In this document: positions 10,301 to 17,485 of the stretch, in pieces
Layout of the letters: every line of letters starts with the position of its first letter
How positions within the stretch are numbered: the stretch's first letter is position 1
Origin: CAWVWD01 sp045106825
GTDB taxonomy: Bacteria > Bacteroidota > Bacteroidia > Chitinophagales > Saprospiraceae
DNA: 22,744 bases
Assembly: GCA_045106825.1 (NCBI GenBank)
Contig: JBGCFH010000382.1
Span: 1 to 22,744 of the forward strand
Direction of reading: 5' to 3'
Notes under the pieces: generated by a model
Database searches by the model: none
The model's input: the letters and a program-made list of their open reading frames with translations, nothing else
What the model was told of the DNA's origin: nothing
Made by a program: the position numbers and the translations under genes

Positions 10301-11307
10301 TTAATTTCGTGTTGAATTAACTCAAAAGCAGATTGATTTGGATTATAAATATTGATTCCGCCACCAAATGTTGCAATCCACAATTGTCTGGTTTTATCAA
10401 TAAAAATATCGTAAACACCATTATCATTCAATGTTCCAATTTTGTCTTCATCAAATGCAAAAGTTTGTTCAATTTGGCCATTTTCACCAATCAACACCAA
10501 ACCTCCACCATCAACACCAACAATCATTTTGTCATTTTCGTCCATGGTGATAGAACGGATTGTTCCTGTTGGCAAACCATTATTTCCTGCTTGAAAATGT
10601 TGCTTTATCGTATAATTTTTATCTAATACAAAAATTCCATTATCATCTGTTCCAATCCATAATTCATTATTATTTTTTTGAAAAGAAGAAGCGATTAATT
10701 CATCATTTAGCACTTTCGTAAATACTTTCGGTTGGTTACTTTTGGGCTGAATATGATAATTTTTAGTGTCTGTACTTATCCAAATCGTATTATTACTATC
10801 TTGAAATATTTTTTTTACTAAAACACCTTCCAATATCGTTTTTCTTGCATCAAATAATTGATTATCAATATTATAAACAAAAACACCTTGTGCAGTTCCA
10901 AGCCATAATTGATTCAAATTATCGACTAAAACATCATAAACTCGACCTTGATATTGAAAATATTCTGTTGTTAATTGAATAAATTCATCTTTATAGTCAT
11001 CATAATAATGCAAACCTTTCGCAGAAGCCACCCAAATTGTTCCATCATTATCAATCGTAAAATCGTGAGCAGCATTCACATTGTTATTAGCGGAAGACAA
11101 GTCATAATGTTTAATCGAATTACCATCATATCTATCCAAACCATTTCGACTCGCAACCCAAACGATTCCTTTTTTATCCTGTTGAACTTTAAAAGTAATA
11201 TTAGAACTCAATCCATCTTTCACTTTCAAATAGCGAAAATGCTGTGCGTTTAGCTGAATAGTCGCTATTGTTAACAGAAAAAATAATATGGTTTTTATCG
11301 GTTGCAT
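7384..11307 (-). CDS. Hybrid two-component system sensor/regulator (HTCS)
   Basis: A 1307-residue one-protein two-component system that in Bacteroidota detects oligosaccharides in the periplasm and activates polysaccharide loci. Start at 11307 gives the signal peptide MQPIKTILFFLLTIATIQLNAQ; an ATG ten codons earlier would spoil it. The periplasmic part has about 14 two-component propeller blades (pattern DxxGxIWVATxxGLxxYD), enough for two seven-bladed propellers, then a Y_Y_Y domain. One membrane helix at about 764-784 follows. Cytoplasmic part: HisKA with H805 in AHDLRTPL, HATPase with NLLSNAIKYTP, receiver with E1067-D1068 and phospho-acceptor D1110 in ISDVMMP and LEKPF, and a C-terminal AraC/HTH_18 DNA-binding domain over the last 100 residues. 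All key residues are present. It lies 55 bases after the FGE-like gene, same strand, and likely controls the surrounding carbohydrate genes. Confidence 0.96.
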   Translation of the reverse strand: MQPIKTILFFLLTIATIQLNAQHFRYLKVKDGLSSNITFKVQQDKKGIVWVASRNGLDRYDGNSIKHYDLSSANNNVNAAHDFTIDNDGTIWVASAKGLHYYDDYKDEFIQLTTEYFQYQGRVYDVLVDNLNQLWLGTAQGVFVYNIDNQLFDARKTILEGVLVKKIFQDSNNTIWISTDTKNYHIQPKSNQPKVFTKVLNDELIASSFQKNNNELWIGTDDNGIFVLDKNYTIKQHFQAGNNGLPTGTIRSITMDENDKMIVGVDGGGLVLIGENGQIEQTFAFDEDKIGTLNDNGVYDIFIDKTRQLWIATFGGGINIYNPNQSAFELIQHEINNQNSLNNNFVRAFLEDSNDNWWFGTEKGVSKFDKTTNRWTHYYNEKGKSEILGNNAVLSLCEDNDGNIWIGTYSGGVTRLNPKTNQTTIFRNNTRNPNSLGTDFIYSIYKDKKGDLWFGGIRGKVAKYDKATNSFQRYEINAAFDMLQTQNGDYYFGTPNSLYRLIKNQEIREVDLDGIVGNRLIVCLHQSDDNSLWIGTQSNGLLHYNFKTKKVKQYLKKNGLPSNIVVGILEDDNHRIWVSTSRGISCLDNGVFYNYDNRNGLGDLEFNVRSFGKTKEGKFMFGGQNGITFFNPKDFKNSNIKAPKLFFSDFKLANQSVSPNAKNSPIDQQIDNVKSIVLDYTQNAFSFDFSAIDYGFSAQNKYRWRLKSMEKSWSPATTNRTAVYTNINHGNYIFEVQTSVDGKNWSEARTIKIRIKPPFWRSTWAYLFYILAISAIGYLIYNYLNIRIREKNSEDKIQFFINIAHDLRTPLTLIKAPLQDLKSDNSISKDSKNKLNLIGKNTERLHQLMTQLLDFQKVDLGKMELLTREKDIIHYLKEKVSLFKSLAKAKNIELKFESESEKIPLYYDTDKMDKIVYNLLSNAIKYTPENGEIIINATTQKGKCVIQFKDNGIGIPKTQQANIFKRYTRANNAINYQIPGSGVGLMLTYQLAELQKGKVELNSEEGKGSTFTLTFPLGKSHLQPHQILDKKIMVNKPSTFILPTLNQAEIITQTPANTQTHTILIVEDNPELQAYLADSLSSIYNVLVADNGKQGLEIAKDENPNLIISDVMMPIMNGMEMCKKLKADIETSHIPVILLTSLNNTNYKVEGLQLGADVYLEKPFEIDVLKAYLKNLIAVREGLKGKLKAKKLKVNKADFPNPIDHEFIEKIRTIVLENLENEQFSVEVLCKMLLMSRPVLYRKVKALTGQSIQNFTNSIKLNKALELLKTKEYSISDVAYMTGFANPKYFSTSFKKHFGTSPSKIEH

Positions 11308-11362
11308 CGAACAAATATAAATATTGATTTCAAACATTCAAACGGTTAAACAATTAAACATT

Positions 11363-12247
11363 CTACTCAATATCCTTAACAGTTCGAAATCCAACATGAT
11401 ATAAAGCGGATTCTGGTGTAGAATGTGAACGTGCTGTCGTTCGGAAACCATAACAAACTTTTGGGTCGCAAAGGAACGAACCGCCACGTTGTACTTTTTC
11501 ACTATTTTCGTTTGGTTGAAATGGTTCGTCATATTTATTGTAAGGCAAATACCAATCTTCGCACCATTCCCAAACATTTCCTGCCATATCCGTCAAACCT
11601 AAAGGCGTTTTTCCGAACGCACCAACAGGATTCGTAAAGGCGAATTTATCTTCCACTTCATTCACATACGGAAAGTTGCCTTGCCAAAAATTCGCTTTAT
11701 ATTTTCCATTGACTTTTTGCTCATTTCCCCATGGAAAAAGCGTTTTGATATCTTCTCCATTTTTTGCTGCGTGTTCCCATTCGGCTTCTGTTGGCAAGCG
11801 TTTTTTTGCCCATTTGCAGTAGGCTTGAGCATCATTCCACGATACTTGTGTTACCGGATGATTGTCCTTTGCTTTACCGAATTTTTCTCCTTGCGGAAAT
11901 TCCCAATTTACACCTTTTCGCAATTCCCAAACCTTTGTTGTATCATTCAAAACGGCTGCATCACCGAATATTTCTGCCTGTGTTTTATACTTTGTCGCTG
12001 CTACAAATTTTCTAAATTCAGCAACCGTAACAGGATTGACATCTATAAAAAATGGTTTTAAATTCACCGTATAACCATTTTTTTCATTGTCCAATCCTTG
12101 TTCTGAACCTAAAATGATTTTTCCACCAGGCACTAAAACCATTCCTTTCGGAATAGCTACATTTTCAGGTAAATTAAAATCATCAGAATTGCTGCAACTT
12201 GCAATAAATATAACTGATAAAAATATAATTAATATTAGACTTTTCAT
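11363..12247 (-). CDS. Formylglycine-generating-enzyme-like lipoprotein (SUMF1/FGE domain)
   Basis: A 294-residue protein with a lipoprotein signal (lipobox IASC, Cys18) and a complete FGE-sulfatase domain, about 36-292. Characteristic motifs: MVLVPGGKIILGSE, PVTQVSWNDAQAYCKWA, RLPTEAEWE, and LTDMAGNVWEWCEDW. Aerobic FGE oxidises a sulfatase active-site cysteine to formylglycine using copper-bound cysteines; here the two are C260 and C265 in GGSFLCDPKVCYGFRTTARS, with the same four-residue spacing and surroundings as human FGE (C336/C341). Many bacterial SUMF1 paralogues lack these cysteines, so this copy is probably a real sulfatase-maturing enzyme, acting in the periplasm. It is the first gene of the minus-strand set and is followed by the HTCS. 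A sulfatase gene lies at the left edge of the window. Start chosen from the signal sequence. Confidence 0.92.
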   Translation of the reverse strand: MKSLILIIFLSVIFIASCSNSDDFNLPENVAIPKGMVLVPGGKIILGSEQGLDNEKNGYTVNLKPFFIDVNPVTVAEFRKFVAATKYKTQAEIFGDAAVLNDTTKVWELRKGVNWEFPQGEKFGKAKDNHPVTQVSWNDAQAYCKWAKKRLPTEAEWEHAAKNGEDIKTLFPWGNEQKVNGKYKANFWQGNFPYVNEVEDKFAFTNPVGAFGKTPLGLTDMAGNVWEWCEDWYLPYNKYDEPFQPNENSEKVQRGGSFLCDPKVCYGFRTTARSHSTPESALYHVGFRTVKDIE

Positions 12248-12962
12248 ACTCTATTTTAGGTGTGAATAATATTGGATAAAACTACCACAATAAGAATCGA
12301 CACATTGGCTAAGAATCGTTCTTAGAAGTTTGTTTTTTGTTCAACTTAGAAAATTAGTGTAAAAAATAGACTGATATAAATAATAGTGAGGGCAAACGCA
12401 TCAAAATAAGATTTTAATTTAGGGTTGATGTTTTGAATTGGCATTATTGATTTTTGCTTCTTTTCACAGCCATTCATGGTTTAAAAAATTTTATAATACG
12501 TTTTATAAAGAATTGATGCTTTTAATGACTTTTTTGCTTAAATAAGAAAATTCGACAGGCAATTTTAAATCGAATGTCGAATTCTTACTTAATTTAGATT
12601 GCGGATTATTGTAAAAATCACTAATTACAGCAAAACACATTACGAATTATTTTAAACCGAGAATAGCTGTTCTTTTTATCAAAAAAAAGAAGAAGCTCCA
12701 ACAACGAGCATTATTCAGTTATTATCGTGATTTGATTCAATAAACAAAATAATTTGGTGCGTTTGCCCTAAATAATATTCTAAATCCACTGAAACCAATG
12801 GATAGAACCATTATGAAACCTATACGAACGATAAAAAGAAACAGCAAACTCTAAAACCTTTTAATATTGTACTTGAATTAAAACATTATTACTAATTAAT
12901 ATCAAAATGTGTGAATCATTATTCTGAATTTGAAACACACTTATTTAAATAAATATCAAATT
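12248..12962. other. Divergent intergenic region
   Basis: These 715 bases separate the FGE-like gene from the T9SS beta-helix gene and must carry promoters for both transcript sets, though I could not assign convincing -33/-7 boxes. Most of it is a segment bounded by inverted repeats (see 12389-12769). A 9-bp stem AATTCGACA (12549-12557) with TGTCGAATT (12575-12583) lies inside. No credible intact gene. Confidence 0.6.
12389..12769. mobile_element. Inverted-repeat-bounded element remnant (IS/MITE-like)
   Basis: The left end AGGGCAAACGCATC (from 12389) and the right end GGTGCGTTTGCCCT (to 12769) are terminal inverted repeats; over 21 bases they match in 18, with 12 perfect bases at the tips. 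Total length is 381 bp. AAATAATA occurs just outside on both sides (12378-12385 and 12770-12777) but the left copy is three bases away from the tip, so it is a poor target-site duplication. No open transposase frame remains; one frame from 12546 to 12737, with a stop at 12612, reads protein-like (QQRALFSYYRDLIQ at its end). I do not assign an IS family. Confidence 0.5.
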
Positions 12963-15038
12963 ATGAAAAAACTGACTTTACTTTTTATCATCTGTTGCTT
13001 AGGATTGACACTATCTGCACAAACTTGGGATGGCGGAGGAGATGGACACTCATGGAACGATGCCATGAATTGGGATAATGACCAAGTTCCTGGTACAACC
13101 GATTTAGTAGAAATTACAACAACTACAACGATTGACGGAACTGCTCCAAATGCTATTGGACGTTTAAAAATCGGTGGCGGAAATAAAACAGTGACTTTAG
13201 ATTTAGACTTGTCAATTAATGATGGAACAATTGCAGAACATGGAATTATCATTGGAAATAAAACGTCTTTAATTATTGGTACAAATATTTCAGTTCGAAC
13301 AATTACCGTAAATGTTCCTAATAATAAAGATGCTGTTGCTGTATTTGGTAATGTTAGTGATGCAACAGATGTAGCAGAACTAATGGTTGAAGCAGGAAAT
13401 ACATTAAATATTGTAGCTGGTGATGATGGTTTCAATATGGCAAGTACAAATGGTGCGTTTCAGGTGACTAATAACGGAACAATAACGATTGCTGGAGTTG
13501 ATAATAATGGTTTCAATTTTCAAGATGGAATATTGATAAATAATGGAACAATTACTATCAATGGAACTACGGCAAACAAAGGAATTCGTTATGAAGCAGA
13601 TGCAGATTCTTTAGTAAATAATGGAACAATTACAATTACAGATGTTTCTGATGATGGAATTGAAATAGCTGCAACTGATTTTATTAATAATGGAATAATC
13701 AATGTGACTGTAGTTAGTACAGCAACTGCAAGTAACAATGGTTTATTAGTTTCTACTGGTGGAACTTTTGTCAATAGTCAAATAGGAACATTGAATGTTG
13801 ATGGTGGAATGAGTACAAATGCTCGTGGAATCGTTGTAGCGGATGGAACTTTTGATAACTCTGGTTTAGTGACAACAACTGGCGGGAACGTAGGTTCTGC
13901 AATTCGTCTTGATGGTGGAATGACTACAAATGCAGCTTGTGCCATTATTGATGGAACAAACGGAACAAGAATCAATGCAAACGGCGGAACATTAGTCAAC
14001 AATGGTTTATTAAAATCTTCTCATACAGGTTCAGGTATTTTTCTTGGAAATGCAAGTACAGCAAACGTTACAAACAATGCTTTCTTCTCTTATGACAATA
14101 GTAATCAATTTGCAACAGGAGCTGGAGGAATGATTACGGATAATGGTTTGAGTGCGAAAACAGATAGTTTGTCTGTAGATGCAAACGGAACGTGTACGAT
14201 TGATTTAGGAATCGATTTAGCAACGGATTTATACGCAGATGCCGCTGGAACAACCTTAATCGGTACAACCGATGCAACAGGAAATTTGACATTTCCAACT
14301 GGGATTTTTGCGATAGCAGGTTTACAAACACTTTATACTTGTTATGGAAATGAGTTTATTGTAGAAGTATCGAATGTAAGTGGCGATTGTGCAACGGTAA
14401 TTCCAACTATTGATTCCGTTAATGTAACGTTTACAGTTAATACCAACAAGCCAAATTTCACTGTTGATGCAGCAGGAATTTTCTTAGCAGGTGGCGGAAA
14501 CTTTGGTGTACCAGGTGACAATCCAATGTTGGATATAGATAATGATGGCGTTTATGAAATCACGGTTCGTGTACCAGAAGGATTTTCTTCTTTCTATACA
14601 TTTACAAATGGAGCTTGTGCAGATTGGTCTTGTAAAGAAGATTTAACAGGTTTACCTTGTGGTGATCCAAATAACCATAACGATAGAACGTTACCAGCAG
14701 TTTATAGTGATACAACACTTTCTACTTGCTTTGAAGAATGTTCAACTGACGGTTCTTGTGCAACGAATACAACACGATTGATTAATGATGAAACATTGTT
14801 TTCAGTTGCTCCAACTTTAGTCAATGATTATACAATTATCACTTTTGGCGAAACAGCAGCTTACAGCACAAAAACATTACGTGTATTAAATGCAGTTGGT
14901 CAAACTATGACAATTGAAAATATCGACAATACAAATACTTATGGTTTGAACACGAATGATTTTCCAGCAGGAATGTATTTTATTAATATTCAAACTGAGG
15001 ATAAAATGGCAACAAAAAGAATCGTTGTATCGAAATAA
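12963..15038 (+). CDS. T9SS-exported beta-helix protein with Cys-rich accessory domain
   Basis: A 691-residue secreted protein. The ATG at 12963 gives the signal peptide MKKLTLLFIICCLGLTLSAQ; an upstream in-frame ATG (12930) would bury it. Next comes a WDGGGDGHSWNDAMNW...VPG head like that of many T9SS cargo proteins and of the G8/beta-helix protein downstream. Residues about 60-440 carry short repeats of the form NNGTITI (period about 20-25 residues), expected to form a right-handed beta-helix. Residues about 487-599 form a separate domain (IFLAGGGNFGVPGDNPM, FSSFYTFTNGACADWSCKE, six or more cysteines) that I recognise as a recurring accessory domain of Bacteroidota secreted proteins, possibly carbohydrate-binding. 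The end (about 612-691) is a type A T9SS sorting domain closing with KRIVVSK. No catalytic domain was recognised. It heads the plus-strand set, divergent from the FGE-HTCS genes. Confidence 0.88.
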   Translation: MKKLTLLFIICCLGLTLSAQTWDGGGDGHSWNDAMNWDNDQVPGTTDLVEITTTTTIDGTAPNAIGRLKIGGGNKTVTLDLDLSINDGTIAEHGIIIGNKTSLIIGTNISVRTITVNVPNNKDAVAVFGNVSDATDVAELMVEAGNTLNIVAGDDGFNMASTNGAFQVTNNGTITIAGVDNNGFNFQDGILINNGTITINGTTANKGIRYEADADSLVNNGTITITDVSDDGIEIAATDFINNGIINVTVVSTATASNNGLLVSTGGTFVNSQIGTLNVDGGMSTNARGIVVADGTFDNSGLVTTTGGNVGSAIRLDGGMTTNAACAIIDGTNGTRINANGGTLVNNGLLKSSHTGSGIFLGNASTANVTNNAFFSYDNSNQFATGAGGMITDNGLSAKTDSLSVDANGTCTIDLGIDLATDLYADAAGTTLIGTTDATGNLTFPTGIFAIAGLQTLYTCYGNEFIVEVSNVSGDCATVIPTIDSVNVTFTVNTNKPNFTVDAAGIFLAGGGNFGVPGDNPMLDIDNDGVYEITVRVPEGFSSFYTFTNGACADWSCKEDLTGLPCGDPNNHNDRTLPAVYSDTTLSTCFEECSTDGSCATNTTRLINDETLFSVAPTLVNDYTIITFGETAAYSTKTLRVLNAVGQTMTIENIDNTNTYGLNTNDFPAGMYFINIQTEDKMATKRIVVSK

Positions 15039-15050
15039 TTTTAATGATTA

Positions 15051-15084
15051 AACTTTACGAAGGCTTCAAAACCTTCGTAAAGTT
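15051..15084. repeat. Palindrome AACTTTACGAAGG...CCTTCGTAAAGTT
   Basis: A 13-bp perfect stem with an 8-base centre starts 13 bases after the stop of the beta-helix protein gene. The same 13-mer AACTTTACGAAGG forms the left tip of the island at 6429. It may act as a transcript 3' end or be a REP-like repeat. A U-run is lacking. Confidence 0.8.
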
Positions 15085-15099
15085 AGATTTCGTCAAAAA

Positions 15100-15130
15100 T
15101 TTGAAAACTTATTCTTCCTATATTATTTTG
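15100..15130 (+). promoter_or_regulatory. Possible Bacteroidota promoter for GH29 gene
   Basis: TTTG at 15100-15103 is followed after 19 bases by TTATTTTG at 15123-15130, one mismatch from the TAnnTTTG -7 consensus. The start codon is 15 bases further on, so the leader would be very short. Suggestive only. Confidence 0.35.
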
Positions 15131-15145
15131 TAAACGATTGTTTTT

Positions 15146-16681
15146 ATGAAAAAAGTGCTTTTTATTTTGCTAATAAGTTTCGTTGGATTAAATATTTATG
15201 CTCAAAAAGGAGCATATCAAAACGAAAGTGAAGCCACTAAAGCAGAACGAATGCAATGGTTTACAGATGCTCGTTTTGGAATGTTCATTCATTGGGGCGT
15301 TTATTGCCAATTAGATGGAGAATTTAATGGAAAAGAGCAACGTGATCCGAAAGGCGAATGGATTATGCAAAATCTTAAAATTCCAATTGAGGATTATAAA
15401 AAAGAGGTCGTTAGTACATTCAATCCTACCCAATTTGATGCGGAGAAATGGGTTTTGGCGGCAAAGGCTGCTGGCATGAAGTACATTGTAATGACAACGA
15501 AACACCATGATGGTTTCGCTTTGTTTAATTCGGCAGTCAGTGATTATGACATTTTTGATGCAACACCTTTCAAACGTGATATTGTAAAAGAATTGGCGGA
15601 AATGTGCAATAAACACGAACTCCGCTTTGGAATTTATTATTCACAAGCTCAAGACTGGTATCAACCTGGTGGTTACAAACCTGCTAAACGTTGGGACAAG
15701 GCTCAAACGGGAAATTGGGAAACCTATTTTGAAAAAATCGTTAAAGGTCAAGTCACGGAATTACTAACAGATTATGGAAAGATTTCCATTCTTTGGTGGG
15801 ATTCTGGACGTGCGACACAAAACAAAAAAGTAGCAGATAAGATTGGAAGTGATTTGGTGAAATTACAGCCTGAATTGATTGTCAATGGTCGATTAGGCGG
15901 AGCATTACAAGGCGATTTTAAAACCTACGAACAGGTTATTCCAGCTACTTTTGAAAAGAATAATTTATACAACGAGTTGTGTTTGACACATAATCGTTCT
16001 TGGAGTTACAGAGCATCGGATACGGATTATAAAAGTCCAGAGTTTATATTAGAAACCTTAATCAATATGGCTTCGATTGGCGGCAACTTTTTGTTTAATG
16101 TTGGTCCAAAACCTAATGGTGAGTTTCCCAAAGAAACCTACGAAGCATTGGATTATATCGGAAACTGGTTGAAAACTAATGGCGAAGCGATTTATGGAAC
16201 ATCAAAAAGCCCTTTCTATCGCTTGGATTGGGGAAAATGTACACAGAAAACGGTTGATGAAAAAACGAAACTTTACTTTCATATTTTTGATTGGACATCA
16301 ACTGGTGAACTATTAATACCAAAGCTTTGGAATAAAGTAGATAAGGCTTATTTGTTAGATGAAAAATTAGCATTAAAAACAACTTCAACACCAAAAGGAT
16401 TATTGATAAAAGGTTTGCCGAAAGCACCAAAACATGATTTAGCAACGGTTATTGTTGTTGAAATATCGGAAGAATTGAATCTAAATGCTGGATATATCAC
16501 AACATCAAAAAATCAATCTTTTGAATTATTACCAACTAACGCATTACTGACTATTAAACCGCAATTCGATGATATTCCTGTTATTGCAGGAGAAAAAGGC
16601 GATGAATATTTTGACAATTGGAAAAATAAATATCCTCATCTTCGATTTAAAATACAGGCAATCAAGCGATATGGAAAATAG
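15146..16681 (+). CDS. Alpha-L-fucosidase, GH29 (C-terminal domain lost by frameshift)
   Basis: As read, 511 residues. It removes terminal alpha-L-fucose by a retaining mechanism. Signal peptide MKKVLFILLISFVGLNIYAQ indicates the periplasm. GH29 motifs: WFTDARFGMFIHWGVYC, MTTKHHDGFALFNS, FGIYYSQAQDWY, and LWWDSGR with the nucleophile D219. NFLFNVGPKPNGEFP also matches the family. The catalytic barrel is complete (to about residue 350), followed by a beta domain. The last ten residues (QAIKRYGK) look unlike a natural end: the next frame continues from 16651 for 99 more codons with a domain typical of fucosidase C-termini. Adding one A to the AAAA at 16649-16652 would give one open frame of about 601 residues. 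So the gene is a recent frameshift, or the assembly has a one-base error. The catalytic part could still work. Confidence 0.93.
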   Translation: MKKVLFILLISFVGLNIYAQKGAYQNESEATKAERMQWFTDARFGMFIHWGVYCQLDGEFNGKEQRDPKGEWIMQNLKIPIEDYKKEVVSTFNPTQFDAEKWVLAAKAAGMKYIVMTTKHHDGFALFNSAVSDYDIFDATPFKRDIVKELAEMCNKHELRFGIYYSQAQDWYQPGGYKPAKRWDKAQTGNWETYFEKIVKGQVTELLTDYGKISILWWDSGRATQNKKVADKIGSDLVKLQPELIVNGRLGGALQGDFKTYEQVIPATFEKNNLYNELCLTHNRSWSYRASDTDYKSPEFILETLINMASIGGNFLFNVGPKPNGEFPKETYEALDYIGNWLKTNGEAIYGTSKSPFYRLDWGKCTQKTVDEKTKLYFHIFDWTSTGELLIPKLWNKVDKAYLLDEKLALKTTSTPKGLLIKGLPKAPKHDLATVIVVEISEELNLNAGYITTSKNQSFELLPTNALLTIKPQFDDIPVIAGEKGDEYFDNWKNKYPHLRFKIQAIKRYGK

Positions 16682-16950
16682 AAACAACCGAAGCAAAAAC
16701 CTATAAAGTTATCGTTACTGTTTCAACTCGTTCTGATAAAAATGTTATTAATTTTTATACAAAAAAACGAGATGCACTAAAACTAACTTTACCGAATACG
16801 GACGGAATGGAAAAATTTCAAACCGTTGAATTAGGAGAAATTACATTAAAAAAAGGTATTCAGCAATTGACTTTTACAGGTGGAAAAAAAGACGAAGTTT
16901 GGGATTTTGTCCGCCTAAAATCAATTGTTTTAGAGCCAATTGAAAAATAA
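16651..16950 (+). pseudogene. Out-of-frame C-terminal domain of the GH29 fucosidase
   Basis: These 99 codons follow the GH29 catalytic region in the neighbouring reading frame and end in TAA at 16948-16950. The product reads QAIWKIETTEAKTYKV near its start, then FQTVELGEITLKKGIQQLTF and VWDFVRLKSIVLEP at the end. This is the carbohydrate-binding-like beta-sandwich usually fused to Bacteroidota GH29 enzymes ('the ...TYKV... vELGeI...LrSi.L.P' pattern). No start codon or signal of its own makes it a separate gene. It belongs to the upstream gene. Confidence 0.8.
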
Positions 16951-16975
16951 ATTATCAATCAAAAAAATCAACACC

Positions 16976-17344
16976 ATGAAGATTACAATCAAAATAATGT
17001 TAATGAGTTTAGCAATTATTTTTACAATCAACGCTAATGCACAATCTAAATTAGAAGAAAAAGCACAAGCAGAAACAGAAAAAATCACGGCTGCTTTGGA
17101 GTTGAATGATGAAACTTCTACTCAAATTTATGAAGCGGTTTTGAAAGCTAAAAAGAAATCAAGAAAGGTAGCTAAAGCATATAAAGCCGAAGAAATTGAC
17201 GAAACAGAGAAGAAGGCACAAATGAAGGCAATCAATAAGACAAAACACGATACATTTAAAACGATATTGTCAAAGGAACAAATGAAAAAATATTGGACAT
17301 TTAAAAAAAATATGAAGGCTGCAAAAGAGGCTGCAAAAAATTAA
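16976..17344 (+). CDS. Small secreted helical protein
   Basis: A 122-residue protein with signal peptide MKITIKIMLMSLAIIFTINANAQ, which fixes the start at 16976 rather than the ATG at 16940 inside the fucosidase tail. The mature part is charged and helical (about 25% Lys plus many Glu/Ala), with LEEKAQAETEKITAALEL and LSKEQMKKYWTFKKNMK. It recalls Spy/LTxxQ-like periplasmic proteins of Bacteroidota that carry an 'L..eQ..k...' motif, but I cannot assign the family with confidence. It lies 25 bases after the end of the fucosidase reading and is followed by a strong terminator, so it may end the fucosidase transcript. Confidence 0.75.
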   Translation: MKITIKIMLMSLAIIFTINANAQSKLEEKAQAETEKITAALELNDETSTQIYEAVLKAKKKSRKVAKAYKAEEIDETEKKAQMKAINKTKHDTFKTILSKEQMKKYWTFKKNMKAAKEAAKN

Positions 17345-17377
17345 TTTAGTATTTCATAAAATTAATGAAAAAGGTCT

Positions 17378-17412
17378 AACGCTATGTAATTGATTTTGCA
17401 TAGCGTTTTTTT
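17378..17412 (+). terminator. Rho-independent terminator
   Basis: AACGCTATG (17378-17386) pairs with CATAGCGTT (17399-17407), extended by three more weak pairs, and is followed by an unbroken run of seven T ending at 17412. It begins 34 bases after the stop of the small secreted protein gene. Confidence 0.85.
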
Positions 17413-17430
17413 ACTGAAATTCGGATAATC

Positions 17431-17463
17431 AGACCTGACAGGTTTTGAAAACCTGTCAGGTCT
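17431..17463. repeat. 33-bp perfect palindrome, copy 1
   Basis: Arms of 16 bp (AGACCTGACAGGTTTT and its complement) around a single central G. An identical 33-bp copy lies at 18363-18395. The start of the esterase gene is 23 bases downstream. This repeat type (CCTGACAGGTTTTGAAAACC core) is common between genes in Bacteroidota genomes as far as I know. Confidence 0.95.
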
Positions 17464-17485
17464 GTACCAATGCAAAACACTAAAA

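Noticed and set aside
9850..10320. 156-codon plus-strand frame and other plus-strand frames at 7297-11253
   Set aside because: They are antisense shadows of the HTCS gene, whose domains and residues are clear.
11338..11577. 79-codon minus-strand frame
   Set aside because: It overlaps the FGE-like gene in another frame and has no recognisable content.
12378..12777. AAATAATA as a target-site duplication
   Set aside because: The left copy is three bases away from the repeat tip and the sequence is AT-rich, so chance is likely; kept only as a remark.
16640..16681. Programmed ribosomal frameshift in the fucosidase gene
   Set aside because: No X-XXY-YYZ slippery heptamer fits the required frame; slipping back on TTT-AAA would enter a TAA stop. 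A deleted A explains the data better.
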